Shown here: in pieces, positions 1 to 8,100 of the stretch
Layout of the letters: each line of letters starts with the position of its first letter
Position numbering within the stretch: the stretch's first letter is position 1
Source of the DNA: an uncultured Treponema sp.
GTDB lineage: Bacteria; Spirochaetota; Spirochaetia; Treponematales; Treponemataceae
DNA: 31,720 nucleotides
Assembly (NCBI GenBank): GCA_937894335.1
Contig: CALCRU010000023.1
Span: 1 to 31,720, forward strand
Direction: 5' to 3'
Translations under genes and position numbers: made by a program
Notes under the pieces: model-generated
What the model was told of the DNA's origin: nothing
Seen by the model: only the letters and a program-made list of their open reading frames with translations
Databases searched by the model: none

Positions 1-59
1 ATGAGGCGGCAAATCCATTTTGCAAAGTAAGAAGTCAGTATGCAGGGTAAAAAAAACTG

Positions 60-172
60 TGTGCATGAGAAGTGGGCGTAGGGAAAAGACTGCTGGTAAA
101 ACATCTGCACAAGCGTAGCGCGGAAGCCGTTTTGCCAGCAGTCTTTTTCCGAGAGCCCACTTCTTATGCACA
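60..172. repeat. Long imperfect inverted repeat (113-bp hairpin)
   Basis: The left arm (60-102) and right arm (129-172) are near-complementary over about 43 bases, with a few mismatches around 77-83 / 150-155. The loop is 103-128. The inner part (91-102 against 129-140) pairs fully if one G-U is allowed, and the outer part pairs TGTGCAT with ATGCACA. No long reading frame fits it. On the minus strand the stem is followed by a T-run (48-57), so it could end leftward transcription, but no leftward gene ends here. A MITE-like repeat or a structured intergenic element is also possible. Confidence 0.75.
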
Positions 173-196
173 TGAAGTCGTTTCCTGCACACAGAG

Positions 197-226
197 TTGT
201 TTTAAACTTGCATAATGTGTTACAAT
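197..226 (+). promoter_or_regulatory. Promoter of the barrel/OmpA unit
   Basis: A -35-like TTGTTT (197-202) and a -10 TACAAT (221-226) are separated by 18 bases, and TGT precedes the -10 as an extended -10 element. The start point would be about 233, which leaves a leader of about 32 bases before the ATG at 265. This is the only good promoter upstream of the first gene. Confidence 0.5.
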
Positions 227-238
227 CAGCCTGTAACA
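218..238. promoter_or_regulatory. Dyad overlapping the -10 (candidate operator)
   Basis: TGTTACA (218-224) and TGTAACA (232-238) form a perfect 7-bp inverted repeat with a 7-base spacer. It covers the -10 hexamer and the predicted start point, as a repressor-binding site would. No regulator gene lies beside it in the window, so the role is inferred from position and symmetry only. Confidence 0.4.
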
Positions 239-264
239 TGGTTTAAAAAAGACAGGGGGTTTCC

Positions 265-1314
265 ATGAAACGACTATTACTGATTGCCATGGCTTTGTTT
301 GCTACGGCAACTGCCTTTGCATATAATCCGCCGGTAGGTGGCGAAAACATTTTTTACTTTGCAGACCCAGAACTGCTTAGCGGAGGTGCATCCGCAACAG
401 GTGGGGCCTTGCATGTTGTTGTTCCTGCTTCCATTGCATTCAATCCAGCGCTTCCGGCCTTAAATCAGCGTACTGCAGTAAACGCAAGCTACAGTCTAGC
501 CTTTGACACAAAAACAGAGTCACCCTGGGCGCACTTTATTCAGTTGGGAGCCATAATCCCCACAAAATGGTGTGTCTTTGCAGGCACTGCCCAGCTTTCC
601 TTTGCAGATATGAACCGCATGCAGTTGGGCGACACTTTTGTCTTTAGGGCAGGAGCGTCTAAGGACATTACCGACAGGCTTTCTGTTGGCGCAAACATCT
701 ACGCAGGTTTTTACTTTGCACATAATTCCGACTTTACAGTTGGGGCAGATCTTGGCGCAGTTTACAACTTTGACGACTTGGGCTTCCTTAAAAATCCCAG
801 ACTGGGACTTTCCTTTATAAATCTGGGTAAGCCACTTTCTGGTTCTTACGAAGTGCAGGGCCTTGACGGAACTTCAAATGCAGTTTCCTATCCTTCTATA
901 CTAACTCCAAGACTTTCCTTTTCGGCCACTTTTTTTGAAGTGAACGGATTCTCAGGTTCATTTAGTACAGACCTTTCTTCTCCAGCCTTCCAGAATCTTG
1001 TTCTTGATGCCTCACTGGGTTTTGCCTACAGGAGCCTTGTTCAGGTTTCTTTTGGATGGTCAATGAACAGGCAGGAACTTGCTCACGGATGTGCAATGAA
1101 CATGCCTTCTGTTGGAGTAAGAATACGCTTTGTAATAAATTCCAGCAAACTTTCCTCTCGGCACGAAGACTGGGAAGAAAGCGAAATGGGTCCATCTCTT
1201 GCATGGCAGGATATGTACAACGGAATCCATGTCATAAGCACGGGCGTTCAATTGGATTTGGGACTCGCCGATACAGCCGCTCCCGAAATTATTTTGTGGA
1301 ACGGAGAGGAGTGA
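265..1314 (+). CDS. Outer-membrane beta-barrel protein, UPF0164/PorV-like
   Basis: This 349-residue protein has a clear signal peptide: basic MKR, a hydrophobic stretch and a likely cut after ATAFA at about residue 19. The mature part has alternating hydrophobic/polar segments, many Gly and aromatic residues, and an early 'FNPALPALNQR' stretch resembling the NPA-type motif of the PorV/FadL-like UPF0164 family known in treponemes. It should sit in the outer membrane as a barrel. The ATG at 265 follows a purine-rich GGGGG ribosome site at about 255-259. The stop lies 7 bases before the next ATG, so it is co-transcribed with the OmpA-type gene. Family assignment is by eye and only moderately firm; export and barrel character are more secure. 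Confidence 0.72.
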   Translation: MKRLLLIAMALFATATAFAYNPPVGGENIFYFADPELLSGGASATGGALHVVVPASIAFNPALPALNQRTAVNASYSLAFDTKTESPWAHFIQLGAIIPTKWCVFAGTAQLSFADMNRMQLGDTFVFRAGASKDITDRLSVGANIYAGFYFAHNSDFTVGADLGAVYNFDDLGFLKNPRLGLSFINLGKPLSGSYEVQGLDGTSNAVSYPSILTPRLSFSATFFEVNGFSGSFSTDLSSPAFQNLVLDASLGFAYRSLVQVSFGWSMNRQELAHGCAMNMPSVGVRIRFVINSSKLSSRHEDWEESEMGPSLAWQDMYNGIHVISTGVQLDLGLADTAAPEIILWNGEE

Positions 1315-1321
1315 GGTAAAA

Positions 1322-4300
1322 ATGAAACTGAGTAAATTTGTATTAAGCACATGTGCAGTTATGGCTCTTTCTTCAGCAGCGTTTGCAGAAAAGGGTGCCG
1401 TATATATTTCTCCCAATAACGACGGAGTTCAGGACCAGCTAGAAGTTCCCCTGCAAATAAAAGAAAAGCGCTACATAAGCGAATGGAATTTTATAATTTA
1501 TGACGCAAGGGGAAATGTTGTCCGCACCATTGGCAACAAGGAAAAGCGCCCCGACAAGGTAACTGTAGGCTCTTTCTTTAGCCAGCTTTTTGCTCCCAAA
1601 GAAGGAGTGGAAGTTCCTGAGTTTGTAGTATGGAACGGCTACTTTGATGACGGTTCCCTTGCACCAGACGGAACATACTACTATCAGTTTTCTGCAACTG
1701 ACGACAACGGAAACACAGCCACAACTTCCAAACTTGAAGTCATAGTAGACAATACCGCCCCAACGGTTCAGCTTACCCAGCCTTCCGAAGCAGAAAAGAT
1801 TTTTGGAGAAGGTGCAAAGTCTGTACTTAGGATTGTTCAGACTGGTTCTTCCGAAACAGTATGGACAGCTCAGATTCTTGACAACGAAAGCAATGTTAAG
1901 AAGACATTCAAGTGGTCAAAGAGCGCACCTCTTTCCCTAAATTGGGACGGAACTGATGATGAAGGTTCTCTTGTTCCCGATGGAGTTTATTCCTACAGGG
2001 TTTTCTCTACCGATGAAGCAGGCAACACTTCTGACACAGCACAGATTACAAACATAATTTATTCTGCAGAAAAACCCTCTGTTGCAATTTCAATTTTGGG
2101 AAGCAAATACTTTTCTCCAAACGGTAACGGAATTCAGGATACTGTAAACCTTCTTCTTTCTATTGCTCAGCCTGACTCAAAGACCAACTCTCTGGTTCAG
2201 TGGACTCTAGACATTGTACGCGCTTCTGATTCAAAAGTAGTGCGCACATATTCAGGAACTTCAAATCCTCCTTCTTCTTTGGATTATGACGGAACTGATG
2301 CCACTGGTGCAAAACTTGCGGAAGGAGAATACTTTGCTCAGGTAAATGCAAAATATCTTAACGGATACGACAGCGGAAAAATAAAGTCTCCCGTTTTCGT
2401 GCTTGACCTTAGCGTGCCAAAAGTTACCGTTACCGCAAGCGACAAGACATTTTCTCCAGACGGAGACGGCAGTAAGGATGTGGTTACAATCACCCAGAAA
2501 CTTACTTCTTCCGAACCTGAATGGACAGGAACAAAAGACTGGAAGGGAAGCATAATCGCTTCTGACGGAAGTGTGGTACGCACATTTGACTTTGGCGAAA
2601 CTCCAGCCGCATCTGTAGTTTGGGACGGAATTAGTTCAACAGGTTCCCTTGTTCCCGATGGCACATACCGTTACGAACTTTCACTTTCAAAAAAATCTGG
2701 AATAAGCGCAAGCTATTCAACAGAAGCATTTACTCTTGACACAAGCAAAACCGAGCTTATGCTTTCTGTTGCAAATTCCGCATTCTCTAAAAATCCTGCA
2801 AGCAAAAATCAGTCTATAACATTTGTTCCTTTTGTAAAGGCTTCTAGCGGAATAAAGAGCTATACCCTTACAATAAAAAACAGTGCAGGTAAGGCTGTAC
2901 GCACCATAAGCGGCACAGGTTCAGTTCCTGCTTCAATCATCTGGCGTGGTACTGGAGATGATGATTCTGTATGCGACGACGGAATCTATTCTGCCGAACT
3001 TGAAACCATTGCAAACAGCGGAACAAAGTCCAAGGCTGTAAAGACAAACATTGTGCTTGACTCTGACGCACCTCAGGTTTCTCTTTCTGTTCCATACAGG
3101 ACTTTCTCGCCAGACGGAAAATCTTCAAGGCTGATTGTTCCCGTAACAGCAAGTTCTTCCGAAGAAACAAAGTGGACTGGTCAGATTGTGTCTTCAGGTT
3201 CAAGACCTTCTGTGGTACGCACATACACTTGGTACGGCACAGTGCCTTCGTTTGCATGGGATGGAACTGACGAAAGCGGAAACATTGTCTCCGACGGAAC
3301 ATACAACCTTACCGTAAGCGCAACTGACGATGCAGGAAATTCTGGCAGTGCTTCTGTTACAGGACTTGTTGTTGACACTCGCGAGGCAAAGGCCTATGTA
3401 ACAGTTGACTACGATGCAATATCTCCCAACGGAGACGGCTTCCGTGACAGTCAGAAATTCTCTTTGCGCACTTCATTCTCTGACGGCATAGACGCATGGA
3501 ATTTTTCAATACTTGATTCAAAGGGAAAGGCTGTGCGCACCTGGACCAATGCTGACTTTGCAAGTCTTCCTTCTTCAATTACATGGGACGGACTTACTTC
3601 TGACGGTGCAAAGGGTGAAGGAACTTACACTGGAAAACTTTCAGTTTCTTATGAAAAGGGCAACTCTGTAGAGGCAGGCACTGTTCCCTTTATCTGTACT
3701 GCAACGGCTCCTGTTCTTTCTGTAAAGACTTCGCCCCGCTACTTTAGCCCTGACAACGATGGTAATGATGACGACTTGAATGTAAGCCTTAAGTGCGAAA
3801 GCAAGGCAAAAATTTCTTCATGGTCATTTGTAATCAACGATCCCAACGGAAGGGAATTCTGGCGTACAAGTGGAAAGTCTTCCATTACAGAACTTCTTAC
3901 TTGGGACGGACGAGGTTCCAACGGTGAGCTTGTTCAGTCTGCAATGGATTACCCCTATGTCTTTACCGTAACTGATGAACTAGGCATGACCAGTTCTGTG
4001 GAAGGAAAAATCAATGTTGATGTTCTTGTAATCAGAGTAGGCGATGTGCTTAAAATGCAGGTTCCTTCAATCATCTTTAGGAGCGACAACGCTGACTTTG
4101 GTCTTGAAGAAAAAGATGCATCTGGTCGCGTAATAAAGCAGGGGATTACTGCCGAGCAGAAGGCTAACAACGAAAGAGTTCTTAGGCGCATTGCAGAAAT
4201 CCTTAAGAAGTTTGAGGATTACAATGTTACGATTGTAGGACACGCAAATCGTCTTACCGATAACGCTCAGGAAGAAACAGTTGACAATCCTTCTGCATGG

Positions 4301-4486
4301 GGACCGGCTCTTATTCCTCTTTCTTTGCGTCGCGCCCAGTATGTTCAGCAGCAGCTTATTTCTTTGGGCATAGCGTCTTCCCGTTTGAGCGTAGAAGGAA
4401 AGGGCGGAACTGAACCTGTTGCCGACACCAAGGACCGTTCCGTAAACTGGAAGAACCGCCGTGTCGAGTTCATTCTGAACAAGTAA
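1322..4486 (+). CDS. OmpA-family protein with eight FlgD-type Ig repeats
   Basis: This 1054-residue protein starts with a signal peptide cleaved near AAFA (about residue 22). Residues of about 25-940 hold eight Ig-like modules. Each has a version of the FlgD-Ig motif, such as WDGTDDEGSLVPDGVYSY or WDGTDESGNIVSDGTYNL, and most begin with an FSPNGDG-type motif (ISPNNDG, FSPNGNG, FSPDGDG, ISPNGDG, FSPDNDG). The last 100 or so residues are an OmpA-like peptidoglycan-binding domain: IVGHAN (974-976), SLRRAQ (R1003, R1004) and a terminal NRRVEF. The protein probably anchors to the cell wall and extends a rod of beta-sandwiches through the periplasm. Asn976 replaces the usual ligand-binding Asp of GHTD/GYTD, and the loop before the RR motif is longer than in E. 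coli OmpA. It is translated from the same transcript as the upstream barrel. Confidence 0.85.
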   Translation: MKLSKFVLSTCAVMALSSAAFAEKGAVYISPNNDGVQDQLEVPLQIKEKRYISEWNFIIYDARGNVVRTIGNKEKRPDKVTVGSFFSQLFAPKEGVEVPEFVVWNGYFDDGSLAPDGTYYYQFSATDDNGNTATTSKLEVIVDNTAPTVQLTQPSEAEKIFGEGAKSVLRIVQTGSSETVWTAQILDNESNVKKTFKWSKSAPLSLNWDGTDDEGSLVPDGVYSYRVFSTDEAGNTSDTAQITNIIYSAEKPSVAISILGSKYFSPNGNGIQDTVNLLLSIAQPDSKTNSLVQWTLDIVRASDSKVVRTYSGTSNPPSSLDYDGTDATGAKLAEGEYFAQVNAKYLNGYDSGKIKSPVFVLDLSVPKVTVTASDKTFSPDGDGSKDVVTITQKLTSSEPEWTGTKDWKGSIIASDGSVVRTFDFGETPAASVVWDGISSTGSLVPDGTYRYELSLSKKSGISASYSTEAFTLDTSKTELMLSVANSAFSKNPASKNQSITFVPFVKASSGIKSYTLTIKNSAGKAVRTISGTGSVPASIIWRGTGDDDSVCDDGIYSAELETIANSGTKSKAVKTNIVLDSDAPQVSLSVPYRTFSPDGKSSRLIVPVTASSSEETKWTGQIVSSGSRPSVVRTYTWYGTVPSFAWDGTDESGNIVSDGTYNLTVSATDDAGNSGSASVTGLVVDTREAKAYVTVDYDAISPNGDGFRDSQKFSLRTSFSDGIDAWNFSILDSKGKAVRTWTNADFASLPSSITWDGLTSDGAKGEGTYTGKLSVSYEKGNSVEAGTVPFICTATAPVLSVKTSPRYFSPDNDGNDDDLNVSLKCESKAKISSWSFVINDPNGREFWRTSGKSSITELLTWDGRGSNGELVQSAMDYPYVFTVTDELGMTSSVEGKINVDVLVIRVGDVLKMQVPSIIFRSDNADFGLEEKDASGRVIKQGITAEQKANNERVLRRIAEILKKFEDYNVTIVGHANRLTDNAQEETVDNPSAWGPALIPLSLRRAQYVQQQLISLGIASSRLSVEGKGGTEPVADTKDRSVNWKNRRVEFILNK

Positions 4487-4549
4487 TGCAAAGAAGGCAA
4501 GGGACTTTTAGTTATTTTGCTGAGAGTCTGTTTTTCTTGCACAAGGCTA

Positions 4550-4578
4550 TTGACAAACTTTCTGTAAAAGTGTAATAT
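4550..4578 (+). promoter_or_regulatory. Promoter of tRNA-Asn
   Basis: A consensus -35 TTGACA (4550-4555) and a -10 TAATAT (4573-4578) are separated by 17 bases. The tRNA 5' end lies 21 bases downstream of the -10. It is the best-matching sigma-70 promoter in the window. Confidence 0.8.
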
Positions 4579-4598
4579 CCTTTTACATTCGAAAGAAT

Positions 4599-4671
4599 GC
4601 TCCCTTAGCTCAGTTGGTAGAGCAACGGACTGTTAATCCGTCTGTCGCAAGTTCAATCCTTGCAGGGGGCG
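4599..4671 (+). tRNA. tRNA-Asn (anticodon GTT)
   Basis: The 73-base cloverleaf has acceptor strands GCTCCCT (4599-4605) and AGGGGGC (4664-4670) with one G-U pair. It also has a D arm TAGCTCAGTTGGTAGAGC, an anticodon stem-loop with GTT, and a T arm GCAAG-TTCAATC-CTTGC. The discriminator is G73, as usual for Asn. The 3' CCA is not encoded. It has its own promoter and terminator. Because gatCAB is encoded in the same window, Asn-tRNA may be charged directly or through Asp-tRNA(Asn) amidation. Confidence 0.95.
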
Positions 4672-4695
4672 CTAAAGCCTAGTCTTAACGGACTG
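4654..4695. repeat. Direct repeat copy 1: tRNA-Asn 3' end plus terminator
   Basis: This 42-bp stretch, covering the last 18 bases of tRNA-Asn and most of its terminator hairpin, recurs at 4846-4887 with one mismatch. It is the kind of sequence that tyrosine-recombinase elements use as an attachment core. Confidence 0.8.
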
Positions 4696-4708
4696 GGCTT
4701 TTTGTTTT
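4674..4708 (+). terminator. Rho-independent terminator of tRNA-Asn
   Basis: An 11-bp stem (4674-4684 with 4691-4701, one G-U pair) with loop TTAACG is followed by a T-rich run. It begins three bases after the tRNA 3' end. Confidence 0.85.
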
Positions 4709-4736
4709 AAAAAATAATTCAGTTGACATATGCAGA

Positions 4737-4856
4737 TGCAAGGATTGAAGCGACTGAGCGCGCGAAGCGAAAAGGCGGCATGGAGGTCGCCAGCAGCGAA
4801 GGAGCCGTCCCGTAATGCACGCACAGGAAGTGTGGGCATGGAGGGCAATCCTTGCA
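4737..4856. repeat. GC-rich block with inverted ends, between tRNA 3'-end copies
   Basis: The 11 bases at 4737-4747 (TGCAAGGATTG) are the exact reverse complement of 4846-4856, and the latter lie inside the second tRNA 3'-end copy. The enclosed 120 bp is clearly richer in G and C than its surroundings and has short internal hairpins such as GGCG...CGCC. Short open frames here have no protein features. It may be the residue of an integrated element or a small structured repeat. Confidence 0.6.
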
Positions 4857-4887
4857 GGGGGCGCTAAAGCCTGGTCTTAACGGACTG
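4846..4887. repeat. Direct repeat copy 2: displaced tRNA-Asn 3' end
   Basis: This second copy of 4654-4695 lies 192 bp downstream, with a G for A change at 4873. The terminator stem is no longer complete: after GACTG the pairing arm is replaced by a T-run. No tRNA 5' half precedes it, so it is not a functional tRNA. Confidence 0.8.
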
Positions 4888-4987
4888 TTTTTTTTTGTAA
4901 AAAAAATAAATCTGTTATCATATAAAAGATGCAAGAATAGTAAAATAACCTGTCAAGTATTTAGTGTTTTATTTTCGTAAAAAAAAT

Positions 4988-5016
4988 TTGCATTTTTTAA
5001 AAACCAATGTTACAAT
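4988..5016 (+). promoter_or_regulatory. Promoter of the giant lipoprotein operon
   Basis: A -35 TTGCAT (4988-4993) and a -10 TACAAT (5011-5016) are 17 bases apart, with TGT directly before the -10 (extended -10). The predicted start is about 5023, which gives an untranslated leader of about 110 bases. The string TGTTACAAT at the -10 is identical to that in the promoter at 221-226. Confidence 0.7.
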
Positions 5017-5027
5017 TTAGGTGGAAG

Positions 5028-5054
5028 AGTTTAAAATTCAGGAAGTTTTAAACT
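5028..5054 (+). promoter_or_regulatory. 5'-leader stem-loop of the lipoprotein mRNA
   Basis: AGTTTAAAA (5028-5036) and TTTTAAACT (5046-5054) form a perfect 9-bp stem with a 9-base loop. It starts about five bases after the predicted transcript start, a position where stems often protect mRNA from decay. A protein-binding dyad is the alternative. Confidence 0.5.
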
Positions 5055-5133
5055 TTAAAAAAGTTGTATCTAGTATCAGTCTAGTCTCCGTTTAATAAGT
5101 TTTCCTCTTGACATAGTTCATGGGGAGGTTGCA

Positions 5134-8100
5134 ATGAAAAAGCATTTATTTGTTTCCATTCTTATCGTGTCTCTTTTTGCGGCATTATTTTCAGCCTGCG
5201 AGTTTGGCATGGGTACTGCCCTTGACTTAGAGGCACCTGTCATCTCTGTTAAGAGTTTGAAGAGTGCCTCTCAGACCGTTTCTACAGAATCTGTTGTTGG
5301 CGCAATCTACTGCCACAAGAATGTCTCTTTTTACGGAACGGCCAAGGACAATGTAAAGTTAAAATCCGTTTATGCTGAAATAAAGTGGAGCAACGAAACT
5401 TCCTACCACTACCTTGCCTCCGCAACATGCACAGGAGACAGTTGGTATTTGGATCTGAACTTTGGCAGGGAAGGAACCGCATATTTAAAATTTGTTGTAG
5501 AAGACATGGCAGGAAATTCTTCTGCAAAATCAACACAGGTGCTAACTCTGTTTGTTGACGAAACTGCTCCCGTTGGTACTGGTTGGTACATCGATAGGGG
5601 AAATGGATTCAGGTACAGCCTTCAGTATCTAGAAACATTGAAGAATGTAGATTTGGATCTGTCCGAAAACAAGGACGCCGCTCAGAATGTAGGCTTTACC
5701 ATCCATGCTGATTTTAACGACACCATGGGAATAAAGGACAACTCCATCAAGTTAAAAATTTATGATGAACAGGGAAATAAAGTATGCGAGTTGCCGAACA
5801 TAAGCGACAGTAACTATGCGCCGGAATTTAAAGTAACCCATGACGCTCTGGTTGCAGGAAGTTCTGCCCTTTCATCAGGAAGACATTACCTTCAGATTAG
5901 ATACGATGCGGAAGATGTGGTAACGGTTCCTGAGTCAAATAAAGTAGAAGATAAGGAAGTGGACATGGGCTGGTTCATTTGGTATCCAGAAAGTGACAGT
6001 CCAAAAATTATTCCTCAGGCTCAAAGCGATTCAAACGGCGCCATTAATTTAAAAATAAAGGACACGCTAAGCCTTTCTGTCTTTGATGATGACGGACTTA
6101 CAGGAACACATACTTTTTACCTTAAAGAAGGTTCTACAGTAATTGATTCCAAGAATGTAACATTTGAAGGCGAGAGGGAGGCTACTGTAGTTCTTGCCGC
6201 TCCCGGTACTCCAAAGACACTTACCCTTACTGGAACTGCCAAAGACAATACTACAGCGGCAAAGACCTGTTCTGTAAACAAAACGGTAAATGTTACTGAT
6301 GACTCTGCGCCCATGCTGCTGATTACCTCTCCTGAAAACAATAAGATTCCTTCCGTTACCATGTCCGATGCAAACACAAAGGCTATTATAAATGTTGTAG
6401 GTCAGTCTCTTGATACGACAGGATGCGAATATCTTGAGTTTGTTTGGGTTCCTGATTCGGTAGCTCAAACTGGTAAAAAAGATGTGGCCCTGAGCTGGCT
6501 TGATTCTTTGCAAACGGATGAACAGCATTCAGCACTTAAGCCTACAGGCTCAAATGATTCTAAGGTTACAGAAAAAGACGGACTTAAAATGTGGTCTGTA
6601 AAACTTACTGCGGCAGGTTCCAGCGGTGACTTTAAAAAGCAGACCTTTAGCTTTAATATGGATCTTTTGAATGACTTTGTCAGCAACTCAACCAACGAGC
6701 GAAAGAATGCAAAGTATTTCCTTGTAAAACTTACCCGTGCTGACAAAAAGTATTCCTACACAGAATACACCCTTGCTTCGGACAATCTTCTTCCTTCCAT
6801 CAGTTCTGTAAATCCTACAGGAGAAATGTCAATTGTAGAAAGTTCTGACGATTTGGTTCTTGAGTTTAAGGGCGTAAAAGAAAGCGGTCTTGCAATGAAT
6901 CCTGCTGGATACAAGATTGAAAAAATTGAAGGCAGTGTAAAGACGGAACTTTCGGGATCATACAACGAGTCAACTCAGACATACAAGACTACGGTTTCTA
7001 AGTCACAACTTGCTCAAATGAAAGAAGCAGGTGAAAAGCCCAAGTATATGTTTACCGCAAGAGACTTGTTTGACAACGAAGGCTATGCCCAGTATACGAT
7101 TGTCATAAGCGATTTGCCAAAGCTTACAAGCATTACGGCAACTTCTCCTGCAACATGCAAGAAGGGCGATGAAATAATTTTTAATGCAAACTTTAGCGAC
7201 ACCGTTTATGTAGATGACGGACTTACGGGAACAAATCTTCCCTACTTAAAGATAAAGGGTATTACAAATTCTTCCAATTCAAACCGCGACAAGGCATATT
7301 ACAAACAGGGTTCAGGTTCAACTTCGCTCCAGTTTTCTTACATCGTGCAGGAAAACGACATTACTAGCGGAGTTGCCGTTGTTGACATAAATGCAGACTC
7401 CATGTCTTCGCCCATTGTAATAAATGGTGCTACAAAACTTGGCTCAGATAAAGTGCACCTTGCAGTGAACTGGGCAAATTCCGTAACTGGAAAAAACATA
7501 AAGGTTGATGGAGTTTCTCCAAAAATTACTACTATTGTCGTTGAGTCTGATGCTACCGCTGCAAATAAAAACGGAGAAGGGTATGCGTGCCTTAAGGCAG
7601 GAAGAAAACTTACGGTAACTGTTTCAACCGATAAGGACATAACCATTCAGGGTACACCGACATTTGTATTTAAAGTTGGAAGCGCTACTTCTGAATCAAC
7701 GCTTGAGATTCCATTTGAACGCGCCTCAGGTTCTTCCATTGTGTTTAGCAAGAAAATAGAAGACTCTGATGCAAACGGAATTCTCTATTATGTTGAGTCT
7801 TCATGCATAAAAAATTCAGATGTCATAAAGGATAAGGTTGGCAATGGAGTAATTTTGCTTTCTGGTACCAGTGCAAAAGATTCCAAGATTTTTGTTGACA
7901 CGGGAATTCCTTTAAGCCCTTCCATAAAAAATGCTGAAACAAATGCAGCATTCTCTTCTTCAAGTACAAAGTACAGGGAATCAGTTAAATTCCTTATAGA
8001 AGACAGCACTGACACGACTATAAAGTCTACCGAGTATTCTTTGGACGGTGGAAGTACATGGACTTCCTATGCCGCTACCCATGAACTAAAGCCTGATGCG

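Noticed and set aside
265..4486. Type IX secretion-like module (PorV plus OmpA plus FlgD-Ig)
   Set aside because: The barrel and motifs recall it, but no other type IX component is visible and the Ig modules belong to the OmpA protein rather than a cargo sorting tail.
4505..4536. Terminator after the OmpA gene (GGACT with AGTCT, then T-rich)
   Set aside because: The stem is only five pairs with a long loop; too weak to call.
4846..4920. Second tRNA gene
   Set aside because: Only the 3' 18 bases of a tRNA are present; D and anticodon arms are missing.
4719..4934. Minus-strand 71-codon open frame across the tRNA-derived repeats
   Set aside because: It runs through the duplicated tRNA 3' end and GC-rich block, has no ribosome site, and its composition is that of the repeat rather than a protein.
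5109..5114. TTGACA just before lipoprotein A
   Set aside because: A perfect -35, but no -10 fits before the ATG 20 bases downstream; the promoter at 4988-5016 is better.
6067..6528. Minus-strand 153-codon frame inside lipoprotein A
   Set aside because: It lies wholly inside a well-supported coding frame with signal peptide and paralogue; no ribosome site or recognisable domain.
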